Assembly (NCBI GenBank): GCA_964007475.1
Contig: OZ023274.1
Coordinates: 32,870,861 to 32,934,860, forward strand
DNA length: 64,000 bases
Origin: Hybos culiciformis
Taxonomy: Eukaryota > Arthropoda > Insecta > Diptera > Hybotidae
Reading direction: 5' to 3'
Part shown: positions 1-11,616 of the stretch, one piece after another
Layout of the letters: each line of letters begins with the position of its first letter
How positions within the stretch are numbered: the stretch's first letter is position 1
Notes under the pieces: model-generated
The model's database searches: none
Told to the model about the DNA's origin: nothing
The model's input: the letters and a program-made list of their open reading frames with translations, nothing else
Position numbers and translations under genes: made by a program

Positions 1-3000
1 TATATACATCTAATATTAAAATAAATAAAGAATTGAATTGAATTGAATGTTATTTAAAACAATTTAACAATGAAATTTTAAAACGCATCATCCCAACTCA
101 ACATATAATTTCAATGTTAAAACATTATTATTTAATGCCAACTATGTCATCAAGATAAAAAAAAATTTTACATAGAATTTTTGGTTTTTGAAAAGATGAT
201 CTAAATTTTATTTTTCCTTTTTTTTTTTTTGAAGTTATAAATAAATTTTTTTTTGTCTTTTTCCTTGAAATCACATAAATATTCAATTTTTAAGACCATG
301 ACCTCTATAAAATAAATAGTTTTTAGAAAAATATGCGTTTTTTTAGGAATAATTTTTTAAGTACTTAATAACGATTTTATGCTATGCTAATACGAGTAGG
401 TAAGTAAGTACTAGGGAACAGAAAATAGAAACTTTTTTTATATATACAGAGAAATGTGATTATAGAAAATTAATTAAATTTGTAATAGAATAAATATCTT
501 TTCACCTTCATTGAAAGATTTAAAATTGCAGGCTCCTTAATCAAACACGATAGATTCATTTAGAATATAAAAAAAAATAACATCAGTTCTATATCATAAC
601 GTTATAAAATTGTCAATTAATTCTTAAAATTTTATATAAATGTTCATCATTGTAAGACTGTTTTTTATTGTACTTGTTTGTTTTTGTATTTAATAAAGAC
701 CAGGCTAGTATGAACCTTCAACGTGACCTTAAAATTCAATCTGATACCAAGTTGGAATAAGAAAAATCTCACGAATCTTTTATTCATAGTTTTTTTTTAA
801 ATTTAATTCTAACTTAACCTTTAATCAGTTTATGTAAACAAAAATAAAGTCCTTAACTTAACATTAAATGTCACATGAGCATGATAAAGTACATAGATAG
901 TTTTTGTTATTTTATTAAAATTATAATATAACGATTTTCAATAATAGTAGGCAGTAATAATCATTCCATTTCTTTCTTTTTTTTCCGTAATAATGTAATT
1001 TCCTTTTGATGCTATTATTTTTAAAAATCTTATCTTTTTTTTTCATTTATTTTATGATTGTCATATTATTTTTTAAAGGTAACAATATAGTTGCTGATCT
1101 CCACCCTCGTGCATATGGCTTTTAATCAACATTAAAAAAAAAAAAAATTATTTTTATATTTTCATAAATAACAATAAACTCAAGAAAAAAATTTTAAATT
1201 TATGTACTTACATATATTTCCTTTGAAAATACTTAAGGAATAATTTTTAATTTGAATCCTAAATTAAGTATAAGTACACAGGCGAGACGCGTTCGTTTCT
1301 AAATTTTGTGAGATTTATATCGAGACAGATTGGAATTTTTAATAAAGTTGTTCTCATAATTTATTAGGTTATTAGAAATTAAAAAAAGCTCTTAAAATTC
1401 GTTTATAAGGGAAGTAGAGCATTTTTACGAACTTCAGTGGACTCTTAATGTACTTGAGTGCTGAGAACCCCCCAAATATTCATAAGTGGCTTCATTCAAA
1501 ATCAGCGCAATTTTGATCGTTTTGGTTCTGTTTCCATGAATAACAAATGTTTTTGCATCAAATATCTACATAATATTTCAAATATAAAGAATTTTATTTT
1601 TTTTGCACTACTTTTATATTTTATTTTTAAATTTTATTTTCGCGGATTTGTTTTTTTTTTCTCTCTTTTTCCTCTTAAATTTATTTATAATAAAAATTTG
1701 TGTTATTTTGTTGAATTCAATTTTTTTTTTAATTCGCGATATTTAAACAAAATTTTTTTTTTTGCCAGGAAGTTTAAGTCACCTGAATAAGGTTGACTGA
1801 TCTGTATAAAAAAAAAGAAAATAAGAACAACAACAACAATATAAACACATGATAAAAGAAGGGCAAACTATGTTATATATATAGTATGTATGTATGTACT
1901 AAGTATGCGTATGACAGAACATAATGAAAAAAAAAAAACAATATATTAGGGATTTTAAGTTTTGAATTCAGTGGGAATTTTAAATTTATTTTTTATTTAA
2001 ATTTATACTTTATTTTTTATTACATTTTGAACAATACTGTGAATGTTCGCCCTAAATTTACCTAAACTAAATTAACATGTACCTACATATATATATAATA
2101 ATTTTATAAATACATGTAGAAAGTATAAAATTTAGATTTTTTTTTTTTGACCCACTATTGTTTTGGCTGAGTGAACATTTTAGAAGAGAGCGAAACGACC
2201 AGATAGAGTAATTTTTTGTAAGTAAATTTAAGTTGGTGTGAACTATTTTTAATTCTCAAAATACTTAATTAACAAAATAAAAATTGAGAAAAATTATTTG
2301 CAATTTAACACAAAAATTTAAATTAAAATTAATAAATTTTTGAAAACTTTTTAAAATTCAGAGCTTTCAAGACATCAAATTTGAAAGAAAACAAATGATA
2401 AAAAACAAATATGTATGATCTGACATTAGATACTACAATTTATTGGTAGGAAGTTGATGAGCTTTATTTTTATGGTTTCGAAAAGGATATGGAGATTATT
2501 TCAATGGTTATAGAAAATGCAAATATACTTATAAGATTTATACAGAAAGCTTCCATTATTTGTGACAGATGCAACACTTTTATTAGAGGCTTTGATATTC
2601 ACAATTCAAACAAACTTTTCATGCAATTTCTGTAATTTCTTCAGTACAGACATAAGCATATTAAAAATACATTCAGGCTTAATCCTAAATTTTCTAGAGA
2701 TTTCGTAATAATAACAATTTAAATGCTTTTTTTATTTATTTCATTTTAACAACTGTTATACTTTTAAAATAAAAACTTAAACAAGGTGTAGGTGTTTTGT
2801 GTAAAAAAAAAATAAATAAATATATTTTTTGATTAAAAATCACACCCGCTATGATCGATTTTATGTTTATTTTTTTTTTATGAACATTTTTTACATAAAT
2901 TTTAGGGATCCCTCTTCACGACGAAAAATGTTATAAAAATTAAAACAAGCAAGTATGCAGAATAAAGTTCTCTGCCGTCGCGGTCAAAGTTCCACCTATA

Positions 3001-3775
3001 GTTTATTATTTTACAATTATTATAAAAAGAGAGGGAAAATATAAAATAAAAAAAATAAAAAATTAAGTACCTATAAAATAAAACAAAATTTTTTATTTTT
3101 CGAATTTCTTTTCAGTTTTCAAGGTTTTTACAGGAAATGATTTCCAAGTATAAAATAAAAATAAAAAAAAAATCTTTTATCATAAACAAGAAATCTTAAA
3201 TACAAAAACAAAAAAAAAAAAAAACCAACCAACAACTTTAATATTAAACGCGTGCTACTACCATTGAGGAAAAAATAATAATAAAAACAAAAACGTAAAA
3301 TAGCAAAATTGTAACGTTTTTTTATTTTTTTGGTTATTAAAAATTCATGCAGAGTATCTTTTCTTTTTTTTTATTCACAATTGTTTTGTTATGGTCTTTC
3401 ATTGAACTCTTATAAAAGATAAAAAAAAAAAAAAGAATAAAAAAAAACATTTTGAATGCATTTTCCTGTTTTTTTTTTTCTTCTCTAGAATATTTTGAGA
3501 AATAAAAATTGATAGAATAAATTTTTTATATAGAGTTTATTGAAATAAAATAAAATCTTTAAAGTCATTCTGAAATTAATCTTTGAAGCGTATCAATTTA
3601 GCGAATATAGAAGTTCGTGGTACTTTTCAAAAATCTCGACAGTCAAATTTTTTAAAAATAATAAAATAAATATTTTGAAAATTGATGTCATTAAATTTAA
3701 CACACTTAAAATATTTCGAATATTAAAAATATTTTTCTTTATTTAGAAGACGATAAATGGCGATAAATTTTGTAC
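1..3775. other. AT-rich non-coding DNA, no gene seen
   Basis: This stretch is AT-rich with many A and T runs and short TAC/GTAT microsatellite tracts. The only longer open frame (1458-1790, plus) is a run of Phe/Lys/Asn/Ile codons from low-complexity DNA with no recognisable domain. I found no exon with conserved-looking protein sequence and no transposon ends. It may be intergenic or part of a long intron of a gene outside the window. Confidence 0.6.
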
Positions 3776-3823
3776 AGCGGGCCATACAAAATATGTTGGC
3801 GGGCCGTAGTTTGGCCATGGCTG
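3776..3823. mobile_element. hAT-type terminal fragment
   Basis: A GC-rich patch in AT-rich DNA contains GGGCCGTAGTTTGGCCA followed by TGGCTG. This resembles the ends of BED-zinc-finger hAT elements, which often read GGGCCgcAGTTTGGCCAcccCTG. No partner end or target duplication was found, so it is probably a truncated end. It lies 35 bp left of an independent hAT MITE, and both may mark a preferred insertion patch. The family call rests on general resemblance only. Confidence 0.4.
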
Positions 3824-3857
3824 TGGTAGACCAATAGAAATATCTAACTCTATACAC

Positions 3858-4156
3858 CAGGGCTGTCTCGTCAAAAAATAGTTCCAACTCCGACTCCAAC
3901 CGCTAAAATTTTTAATGTACGACTCCGACTCCAACTCCAAAGCTAAACGTATGTGAAAATATATTTATAAATACTAGTGAAAACTATGCTGTGGGTAATT
4001 AATGGAAGTGAATTAATTAATATAATATAAAGCACGTGCATATACAATTTTGAAACATTTGCTAAAAAAAATTCTTGGAGTCGGAGTCGCGAATTTTCGT
4101 AACGACTTCGACTCCAACTCCGATACAAACACTATACAACTCTGACTCCAACTCTG
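3858..4156. mobile_element. hAT MITE with perfect 8-bp target duplication
   Basis: A 299-bp element starts CAGGGCTGT and ends CCAACTCTG. It is flanked by the identical 8-mer CTATACAC at 3850-3857 and 4157-4164, the target-site size of hAT transposases. The interior holds repeats of GACTCC on the left (3895-3940) and GGAGTC plus more GACTCC on the right (4078-4156). The ends are therefore subterminally repetitive and partly inverted. No transposase reading frame is present, so movement would have needed a partner element. Short open frames across it (3743-3940 and 3943-4128, minus) come from the hexamer repeats and are not genes. Confidence 0.85.
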
Positions 4157-4164
4157 CTATACAC

Positions 4165-6894
4165 AGTAATGGCTTGAAATTAATTCTTGAAGTTTTTTAG
4201 GACTTTTTTTTTAGCAACTTGTACAGTAAACAATATTAGTTTAAACCCTTTTAAAACATTTTCAGCTATTTATTTAAATTGAAAATATGTTTTTTTTTTT
4301 TTTTTTTCAAAAGTTCAGATTTTTAATTTCCAAAAGTCAATAGGTTGTTAAAAAAAAAAAGTTTTTCTTTTCTTTTTTTTTTTAAGAAACTGAATTTTCT
4401 ATACATTACAAGTTTTTTTTTTTTAATTTTTAGTACTTACTTACTTATAAAAAAAAGATTTTCTGTTTTTAATTTTTTCTGTTTTTTTTGTTTTTTTTTT
4501 GTTCTTTTTTTTAGAGGTACTATTTTCAGTGGAAAATATTGTAAAATAAAGAAAAATAAATAAAAAATAAAGAACTCTTTGAACAACGTGTACATAGATA
4601 TAAGAAATTGTAACTTCAACACCAGATTTTTGTACTAAAAAAAAAATTTCTTTATATAAAATTTTCAATCGGTTCGAAAGAGTTTATTGCATTTCTTTTC
4701 TTTTTTTTTTCTATTTGATGTTTTTTAAATCATTTGACATAGTTGGAAAATATTTTATTATTTATTTAAGCTATTTGTCCCAAGTCTCACTCAACCTGAA
4801 TTGAAGTAAAGCCTTAATTTAAATGAGAGAATAGAATAATAATCTTACTTATCATCAAATAATGATAATATCAGAACAACACGATTGATTGTCTATATTT
4901 TAATGCCAAAGTTTGAGAAAAAATTGTATGTATTAGGTAACTAACTCGAATTTTGCGATAATCACATAGAAGTTTATACCATCAAAGTTCTCACAATTCT
5001 TCATTGCAAAGATGTTGAAAACTTAAAAAAATATATAAAAAAAAATAAATGAAAATAAATTACTTTTACCGGTACATTGCACTTAAACTATATCGTATAT
5101 TTTTTTTGTTTAGGGTTCGTGCTTCCAACATAAGAAAAAACATATGCTTTAATTTACGTTTTGTTCAAGATTTCTATTCATTTTCCTTATGTTTTCCGCT
5201 TTTGTCTTAAAATTTTTTTTTTCTGCTTTTTTGTTTTTTAAAGGTGAATATTATATGGTTGTTTTCTCTTTTGATGATTTAAATAAAGTGCAATTTTTGG
5301 ATCTAAATATTAAAAATTGAATTTTTTATTCCTAAAATGAAGTGAATTTAAGCAAAAATATTATAGGTACTCACAGAAAAAATTTCCGTATTATTATGAA
5401 TTCGTAATAGGACAACTAAACATCACAAAAAAAAGATACTTGTTTTCGAAGATCAGACAAAAGAAAGAGTTGTATATGCGGAATAAGTTAAAATGCTAAA
5501 AAATTTAAAACTTTAGAAGTCGTATCAAGTATCTAGTTGGGGAGAACAAATAAATGATCAAATACGGAAACTGTGTACCTACAACCCTTTTGACTAGAAC
5601 TTTTTCGAAAACAAAACAAAATCCTGAAAATTGAAAATCTGATTTGTGTAATAAAAATCTGCAAGAGTGGCTAATGAGAGATAAGGAGTGGATAAAAAAT
5701 GCATAATACGCCTAACATTTTTTAAGGTCCTCCTATATTGACTTACATATACCTTTTATGTACTCTACTTATTACCATAATTTTTCCTTCAAACTTCAAA
5801 AATATAAAACTTGTACATACTAAATAAAATAAGTTCAAACCGGTTCAAACCAAGGTTTAAAACCTTTGCTGGGTAAGAGCTTCTTTTTTTCACATTTGTA
5901 ACTTAACTTTTAATTTATATCGAGACTTATATAAAATTGAACCAATATTGTATTAAGTAATTAAGTATGATCATTTTGGTGGTTAATGGACAAAAAACAA
6001 GCTTTCTTAGTTCCTTTTTCAGTTTAGAACTCGGTTTAGACGGAAAATGGGATGAAAACAGATTTTATTTTAACATTATTATTATTGCTCTTTTTTTTCA
6101 TAACTACTCAATTATATTTTTTATTTATTTAATTTTTTTTTTGATTTTATTGTAAACTACATAACACATATATATATGTTTGTTTATGAAAGTTTTTTTT
6201 TTTACAAAATTCCATTATTATTATATTTGTACGCTAAAAATATAATGAGTAAGTAATAATGTACCGCCTATAAGAGAAATATAAAAAAATTGCAATAAAG
6301 TTTTAGTTACAGTTTTTTTTTTTTAACATCAACTATTAATTAAAGATTTAAAATTATACATGTTAAAATGACAAATTCCTTTTTTATTATTGTTTTTTTT
6401 TTTTAAACCGCCGTATAATTTATGTTTAACGGAAAACAACAATTATTTATTTATGTTTCACACTATTTTGTTTTGTTTTTTTTTTTTATTATTATTATTG
6501 AAATTCAAATAAAGGCTTAACCTCATTTAGCGATGCGTTTCCCTTACAAAAAAAAAAGAAACGAAATGGTTATTTAGAAAAATTTTACGCATATTGATAT
6601 TTGAAGGAAAAGTAAAGCAGAAATTGTTTTAGAACAAGTTTATAGGCTTCTAAGTGCTGATAAAAATTTTATAATTAAATTTATTATTTAAGTACTTATT
6701 AAATATATATGTATATGCAGTTAAATAAATATTAAAAAAATCCTCAGAGTGTTGTCGTTATTATTTTCTTTCACATGCAAGATTGTGGGTTTCGTTTCTG
6801 TACTTGTTATACGGAAATATTTTAATCTGTAAATTCATTTCACCTATCCAGAACTTTTATCAGATAAGTATAATTTCATGTAATTAACTGCCAT
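4165..6894. other. AT-rich non-coding DNA, no gene seen
   Basis: Homopolymer-rich sequence. The short open frames at 4345-4563, 4437-4668 and 5967-6155 are translations of A/T tracts. A small inverted motif (GGTTCAAACC around 5840) is the only structure noticed. No conserved exon or transposon end was seen. Confidence 0.55.
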
Positions 6895-6900
6895 CTAGAT

Positions 6901-7312
6901 CAGTGGTACGCAACCCCCTACCCACGGGTAACATAGTTACCCGCGACCATATTCCAATTACCCAATCCGGCCAAGTAGTTTCATTTTCATTTTTTTGAAT
7001 TTTGAAGAAACTTTGTTTTAAACTCGATGAGGAACAGATTGACGTTGGAAAATTCAGATGCTTGTATCAGATTAAAAATAACAACATACCAACCTAATTT
7101 AGAAAAATAGTGCAAGGATTTCAACATCAAGGAAGTCATTAATTATTAAACTTTTCTTTCAATATTATTATTTTTCTTTTAATATTATTAATAATAAATT
7201 AATAAAAAATTTGATTTAATAAAAAATACGAGTTAATTTTTTACCCATTTGCCCAATAGAGAATCGAAATAATTGTAATTTACCCGCTCTCGAAAAAGGT
7301 TGCCTATCACTT
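6901..7312. mobile_element. Short hAT element with relic transposase tail
   Basis: The left end reads CAGTGGTACGCAACC and the right end reads GGTTGCCTATCACTT, imperfect inverted repeats of hAT type. CTAGAT flanks both sides (6895-6900 and 7313-7318), the remains of an 8-bp target duplication. Just inside each end is an inverted TTACCCGC / GCGGGTAA motif. The interior keeps a piece of transposase C-terminus, listed separately. At about 412 bp this is an internally deleted, non-autonomous copy. The right terminus has lost or changed its last bases, so the exact end is uncertain by a few bases. Confidence 0.75.
7021..7110 (+). pseudogene. hAT transposase C-terminal fragment
   Basis: This frame reads NSMRNRLTLENSDACIRLKI, then TTYQPNLEK and a stop. 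It resembles the C-terminal end of hAT transposases after the dimerisation region, where a LRNRLTxENLDACIRLK-like motif precedes the stop. Only about 29 residues survive; the RNase-H-like catalytic part and the BED finger are missing. It lies within the inverted repeats of the 6901-7312 element, in the left-to-right sense. The family assignment is from recognition of the motif and was not tested by search. Confidence 0.6.
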
Positions 7313-7318
7313 CTAGAT

Positions 7319-9958
7319 GTTCACAATTTCAGCACCAACTAACTATGCTTAGTAATCAAATTCTCGAATGGAGTATATAGAAAATAAAATTTTATTAACA
7401 ACAAATTAAAAGTTAATTTCATTTGCTAGGGCGTAGCCAATAAATTTTAAGTAGGTATTTAGTTTAATAATTGAAATGAAGAAAAGAAAAACTCTTTAAC
7501 ACCTGCTGATCAATAATATTTTATTAAAATTTATCAATTTCTCATGTTTATTTTTCTCACCATTATACATATTTCCGAAAATAAAATTTCATTTGATTTA
7601 AACAGCAATTATAAATTATTCAACTCTAGATCTCAAAATCAATTAGTCAAGATATTTTTATTTACCTACATGTTTTTTTTTTTTTCGAAATGACAAATCA
7701 CTTGTTTCAATAATTTTGATCGTTGAAATTCATTTCACTTTTGACAGATATATTTTTCTTATTCCCAATTTTTTATTTTTTGTTATGTTTTTCTATTTTC
7801 CCAATCCACAGATATATATGTATCTACTCTATCTATAATCTTCTTAACAATAATTTTTCTCCAAAAAATAAAAATTAATGAATTTTAATAGTTTTTTTTT
7901 TCAAACTTTCTAAAAATATAACTCCAAATTGTTACCTACAAGCAAAATTATATAAACATAAACAAAACTCATATGGTTTTTATTATATTCAAAAATTTAA
8001 CAAAAAAAAAAAAGTTGTTGCTTAGAAAATCAAAATGTTTGTGTATGAAGTTAATTTAATTTAAATTACAGGGAAAAAAAATGGGAAAATTAAATCCACT
8101 TACTCAATAAGTTACAATTATGTTATTATCATATCTTATATACATATGAAAGATGTTTTTTTTTTCATTTTGATAAACCTATCAAAATTGTTCATTAGTC
8201 ATCGTCATTTATGTCATCCTACAAGAAAGTAATAATTTCTACCTTTGACTACCATATTTTTTTTTTTTGATTTTTTTTAAATCTGTAATTAAAACTTTCT
8301 CAGCCCATTAATAATTGATAGGTAGATTAAAAAATATTTAACTTCGTATCTTAATTTATTAAATAATTATCTCTAGGTTGAAATTTTATCAACAACTCAA
8401 AAACTCAAAATATATTATCACGATTCGAAGGCCGACCTTATAATTCTAAATAGTAGTCCGAAAACACTATGTTTGATACACCATTACGCTGGGATTATCA
8501 ATGATGAAAGGGTTAATAAGCATATTTATGATTTCTTGTTTGTCAGATAATGAAATTTATATGAAATGACACTAAACTTTAGCTCACATGGTCGTTAAAA
8601 CGATGGTCATTAAAGTTTTTTTTTTTGTAATAATAACATTTCTATATCCATTATCCATAATTAAAAAAAAATATATTATTTAATTTAGGAAATTCCTATC
8701 ATTCATCATACCTTACTTATATTGACTGTTCAATATGTGCATAGAAGTTTTATTCTATAATTTAAATAATAAAAAATTTTAATGTTGAAAAATAATTAAA
8801 AACAAAATCTTCATTTTTTATTAAAAAAAAAACAAAAAAAACTTAAATTGACATTATCAAGATTACAATGTTCATGTCCCCATAAAAAGAATATAGTTCC
8901 CTTTTGACGTAGTACTTTAAAATAAAAGAAATCGTGTTTTTTTTTATTCATACATTTTTTTTTTTTCTAGAAATGAAAATTTTATTTCCATAGAATTCTA
9001 AAATCATAAAAAAAAAAGTTTCGTGCAAAAGTAGAGAAACAAAAAGAATTATTCGTTAGAGCATAAAATTTTTAATATAATAAAGTGGAGTACTTACTTA
9101 CTTATTAAATAAAAAATATTTCTATGTCTAAGGGGAAAGTAGGAACCAAAAAGTAGATTGTAGTACACTTTGAATTTAAATTACATAATATATAATATTT
9201 CCTTAAATTAAAAGATGAATCAATTTGAATACAGATTTTTCATAGAATTTAATCTTGAGTAGGCGAGCTTATCAATTTATCACTCTAACTTACGTTTCTT
9301 TACAATCGATATTATAATAAGAAAAACATTGATTTATTTGGGTCGACGAAACAAAATTATCCACTGATCTATAAATTGAACCCTGGGATTTTCTGAATAT
9401 GCATTAAGATTTAGACCTCCATTATTATTTTTTTAATAAAAATTTTATTAAGAAATCGGAAATTCTATTGTTTTTTTTTACGGAAAAAATAACAAAACAA
9501 AAAATTGGTAAAAAATTTTCTTTTAAAATAAGAAATTGATATGTACCGCCTTTATCTACTTTTTTTTTAACTATTATTTCTTGGTTTCGTAGCCAAAAAA
9601 TAGACAAGAAAGCATATTATTAAAAAAAAAATTTTTTTTATTAATGACTTTGCAGAACAATATTTTTATTTACATTTCTTTTAATTATTTTTTGGGCTCT
9701 GCTGTGGTTTGTTCTCTTACAATCCGTTTCATATAAAAACCAATTTTAACAAAATATTGATATTATTCAAAATTTGTTTATTTTTATGAACTGTATACAT
9801 AATAGTCTTTTGCCAACATCTGCACGGTTTAATGTACATATTCATAGTGCATTAGATTTTTAATACATAAGCTCACTAGGAAGGATAAGTTTTTATTGTA
9901 TGCATTGTCATACTCTTTTTCAACGAATTGTTCGGAAATAACTAGCCTTGAATTCTAA
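7319..9958. other. AT-rich non-coding DNA, no gene seen
   Basis: AT-rich with long homopolymers. The open frame at 9425-9607 (minus) is low complexity. No exon-like sequence, inverted transposon ends or tandem repeats of note were seen. Confidence 0.55.
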
Positions 9959-10009
9959 AAAGTCGTATAAGTTTATTTCAAAATGATTGAAATAAACTTA
10001 TACGACTTT
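9959..10009. repeat. Perfect inverted repeat, 23-bp arms, 5-bp loop
   Basis: AAAGTCGTATAAGTTTATTT followed by CAA forms the left arm. After the loop AATGA comes its exact reverse complement, ending in AATAAACTTATACGACTTT. The 51-base unit would fold as a hairpin with no mismatch in RNA or as a cruciform in DNA. It lies 52 bp left of the pogo-type element at 10062. It carries no transposase-like ends itself and no target duplication was seen. It could be a minute fold-back element or a replication-slippage product. Confidence 0.9.
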
Positions 10010-10061
10010 CATATTGTGAATTTTATTTAGACAATCATAAGCAACAATTTTGAAAGCTTTA

Positions 10062-11614
10062 TAAGGTAAATGTCCATATTACCGTGGTAGTACATATTAC
10101 CGTGGTAAAACGTCTTTAAAATTGAATAAAAACATAGCAGGCTTTGCTTTTTTCCTATTTTCTTTTTTTTTCGGATGTGCTAAGTATAGGTTTCACTTAA
10201 AAAAAAAAAAAAAAAAAAATATCCCGCCAAAAGTGTTAATATTGACATTAATGTCCTGACTTTCGTGCGAGTTACCCCTGTTCAAAAAATTGCTTAAGAT
10301 TTCGGTAAGTAAAGGAATTTTTTTCTTAAGGTTTTTTTTGGTACTAAAACGAGAATTATTAAAAGAAAAAATGATTCGATTAAATTGTTTATTTAAATTG
10401 AAACATTTTTAAAAGTTGATTTCGCTTTTTATATCTAAATTAATATAAATAATAATAAAATAAAATCCACGGTAATAAGGACGTTACTTTTGAAATGGTT
10501 CCGTTTACCGCGGTATACATCGGTTTCTTAATTATATTCGTCCCTATTACCGTGGGTGCTTGATATGGCCATTTTTGGATACACAATCACTAAAATCAGT
10601 AACTTTAGTGCTCCAAAATCTAAAAAAAAATACAAAAAAGGGCAAGCCTAGTAGACATTGGGTTGAAGGTTTTTTAAAAAGGCACCCCAATATCTCAAAA
10701 CGAATTCCACAAAATTTGACGAAAAGCCGAGCGAAAATAACTGAGCACAAAATAAGAAAATGGTTCAATCTATTAAATACATACCTTATTGAGAAAAATT
10801 ATTCGCCAGTTATTGAGGATCCATCGCGTGAACCAGGTGTTAACATGAAAAGGCAGCAAGCTCGTTTACAACAGAACAGCAAACGACGCAAACGATGCAA
10901 TGAGTAATGAAGAAACACCGGACGATCTAAACGTCAATGATTACGTCATTATTAAATATGAGGGAGAATTTTTCCCTGGGATGGTAATAGACGTTAATGA
11001 TAACGATTTTCAAGTCAAAACTATAACTATGAGTGGAGCCAATTGGAAATGGCCAGAACGAGACAATATATTGTGGTAAATGGGGTATGAAGTAAAAAAA
11101 ATTAATCCACCAAGTCTACTAAATACCGGAGGTTTATATAGTGTTCCTGAAATACAAAAAATCTGATCCATGAATCAAAGAAAGAAATTTATGTTCCTAT
11201 TATTTAATTATTTTTTTTATTTTTGTTGAATATGAAAATTGTCTTTTTTATTTCTTAACTTTTTTGTTTGTTAAAATAAAATTGAAAAAAATATTAATTG
11301 CTTTAAAAATGATTTTTATTCTTAATTTTTTAGAAGCTAAAAATTACCACGGTAATAAAAACAAAAAAAGCGGTAATAGGGACAGTTGAATTTTTATACC
11401 ACGGTAATATGGGCTTTTATGGATTATTTTATTTTAATTAATTTTTTAAAAAATAAATAATTAATTTTAATTCTAAAAAAAAAAATTGAAATTTAAGACA
11501 TTAATAAAGAGTCATATCCATTTTGTCTGCAAAAATATAAATATATTTCAATATTTTACAGCACTTTAATGTCAGAAGCTTCTTAGACTCGCGGTAATAT
11601 GGGCATTTACCTTA
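10062..11614 (+). mobile_element. Internally deleted pogo/Tigger-type element with TA target site
   Basis: The termini are TAAGGTAAATGTCCATATTA at left and the inverse of TAAGGTAAATGCCCATATTA at right, one mismatch in 20. TA sits outside each end (10060-10061 and 11615-11616), the target of Tc1/mariner-pogo elements. Between the ends are relics of a transposase N-terminal DNA-binding region and C-terminal tail; the central DDE catalytic domain is absent. The motif ACCGTGGTAAT or its inverse (core CGGTAAT) occurs at about nine places: near 10079, 10099, 10468, 10505, 10546, 11344, 11371, 11397 and 11591. These may be transposase-binding repeats. Confidence 0.85.
10560..11166 (+). pseudogene. 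Pogo/Tigger-like transposase relic (CENPB-type HTH plus C-terminal tail)
   Basis: The first open part (10560-10906) reads GKPSRHWVEGFLKRHPNIS and then PQNLTKSRAKITEHKIRKWF, the CENPB-type helix-turn-helix pattern of pogo/Tigger/jerky transposases. It runs to YSPVIEDPSR, where a full transposase would continue into the DDE domain. Instead the sequence jumps near 10830 to a C-terminal tail in a shifted frame (about 10897-11166): LNVNDYVIIKYEGEFFPGMV, then MSGANWKWPE, an in-frame TAA, then INPPSLLNTGGLYSVPE and a stop at 11164-11166. It is therefore broken by a large internal deletion, a frameshift and at least one nonsense codon. No enzyme could be made. The N-terminal part alone could encode a DNA-binding peptide of about 115 residues, but nothing shows that it is expressed. 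Confidence 0.85.
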
Positions 11615-11616
11615 TA

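Noticed and set aside
1458..1790. 110-residue plus-strand frame
   Set aside because: It is dominated by Phe, Lys, Asn and Ile from A/T runs, has no domain and starts at a non-ATG codon.
9959..10009. microRNA precursor
   Set aside because: A 23-bp perfect stem with a 5-base loop is shorter and more perfect than animal pre-miRNAs, and no known miRNA seed was recognised.
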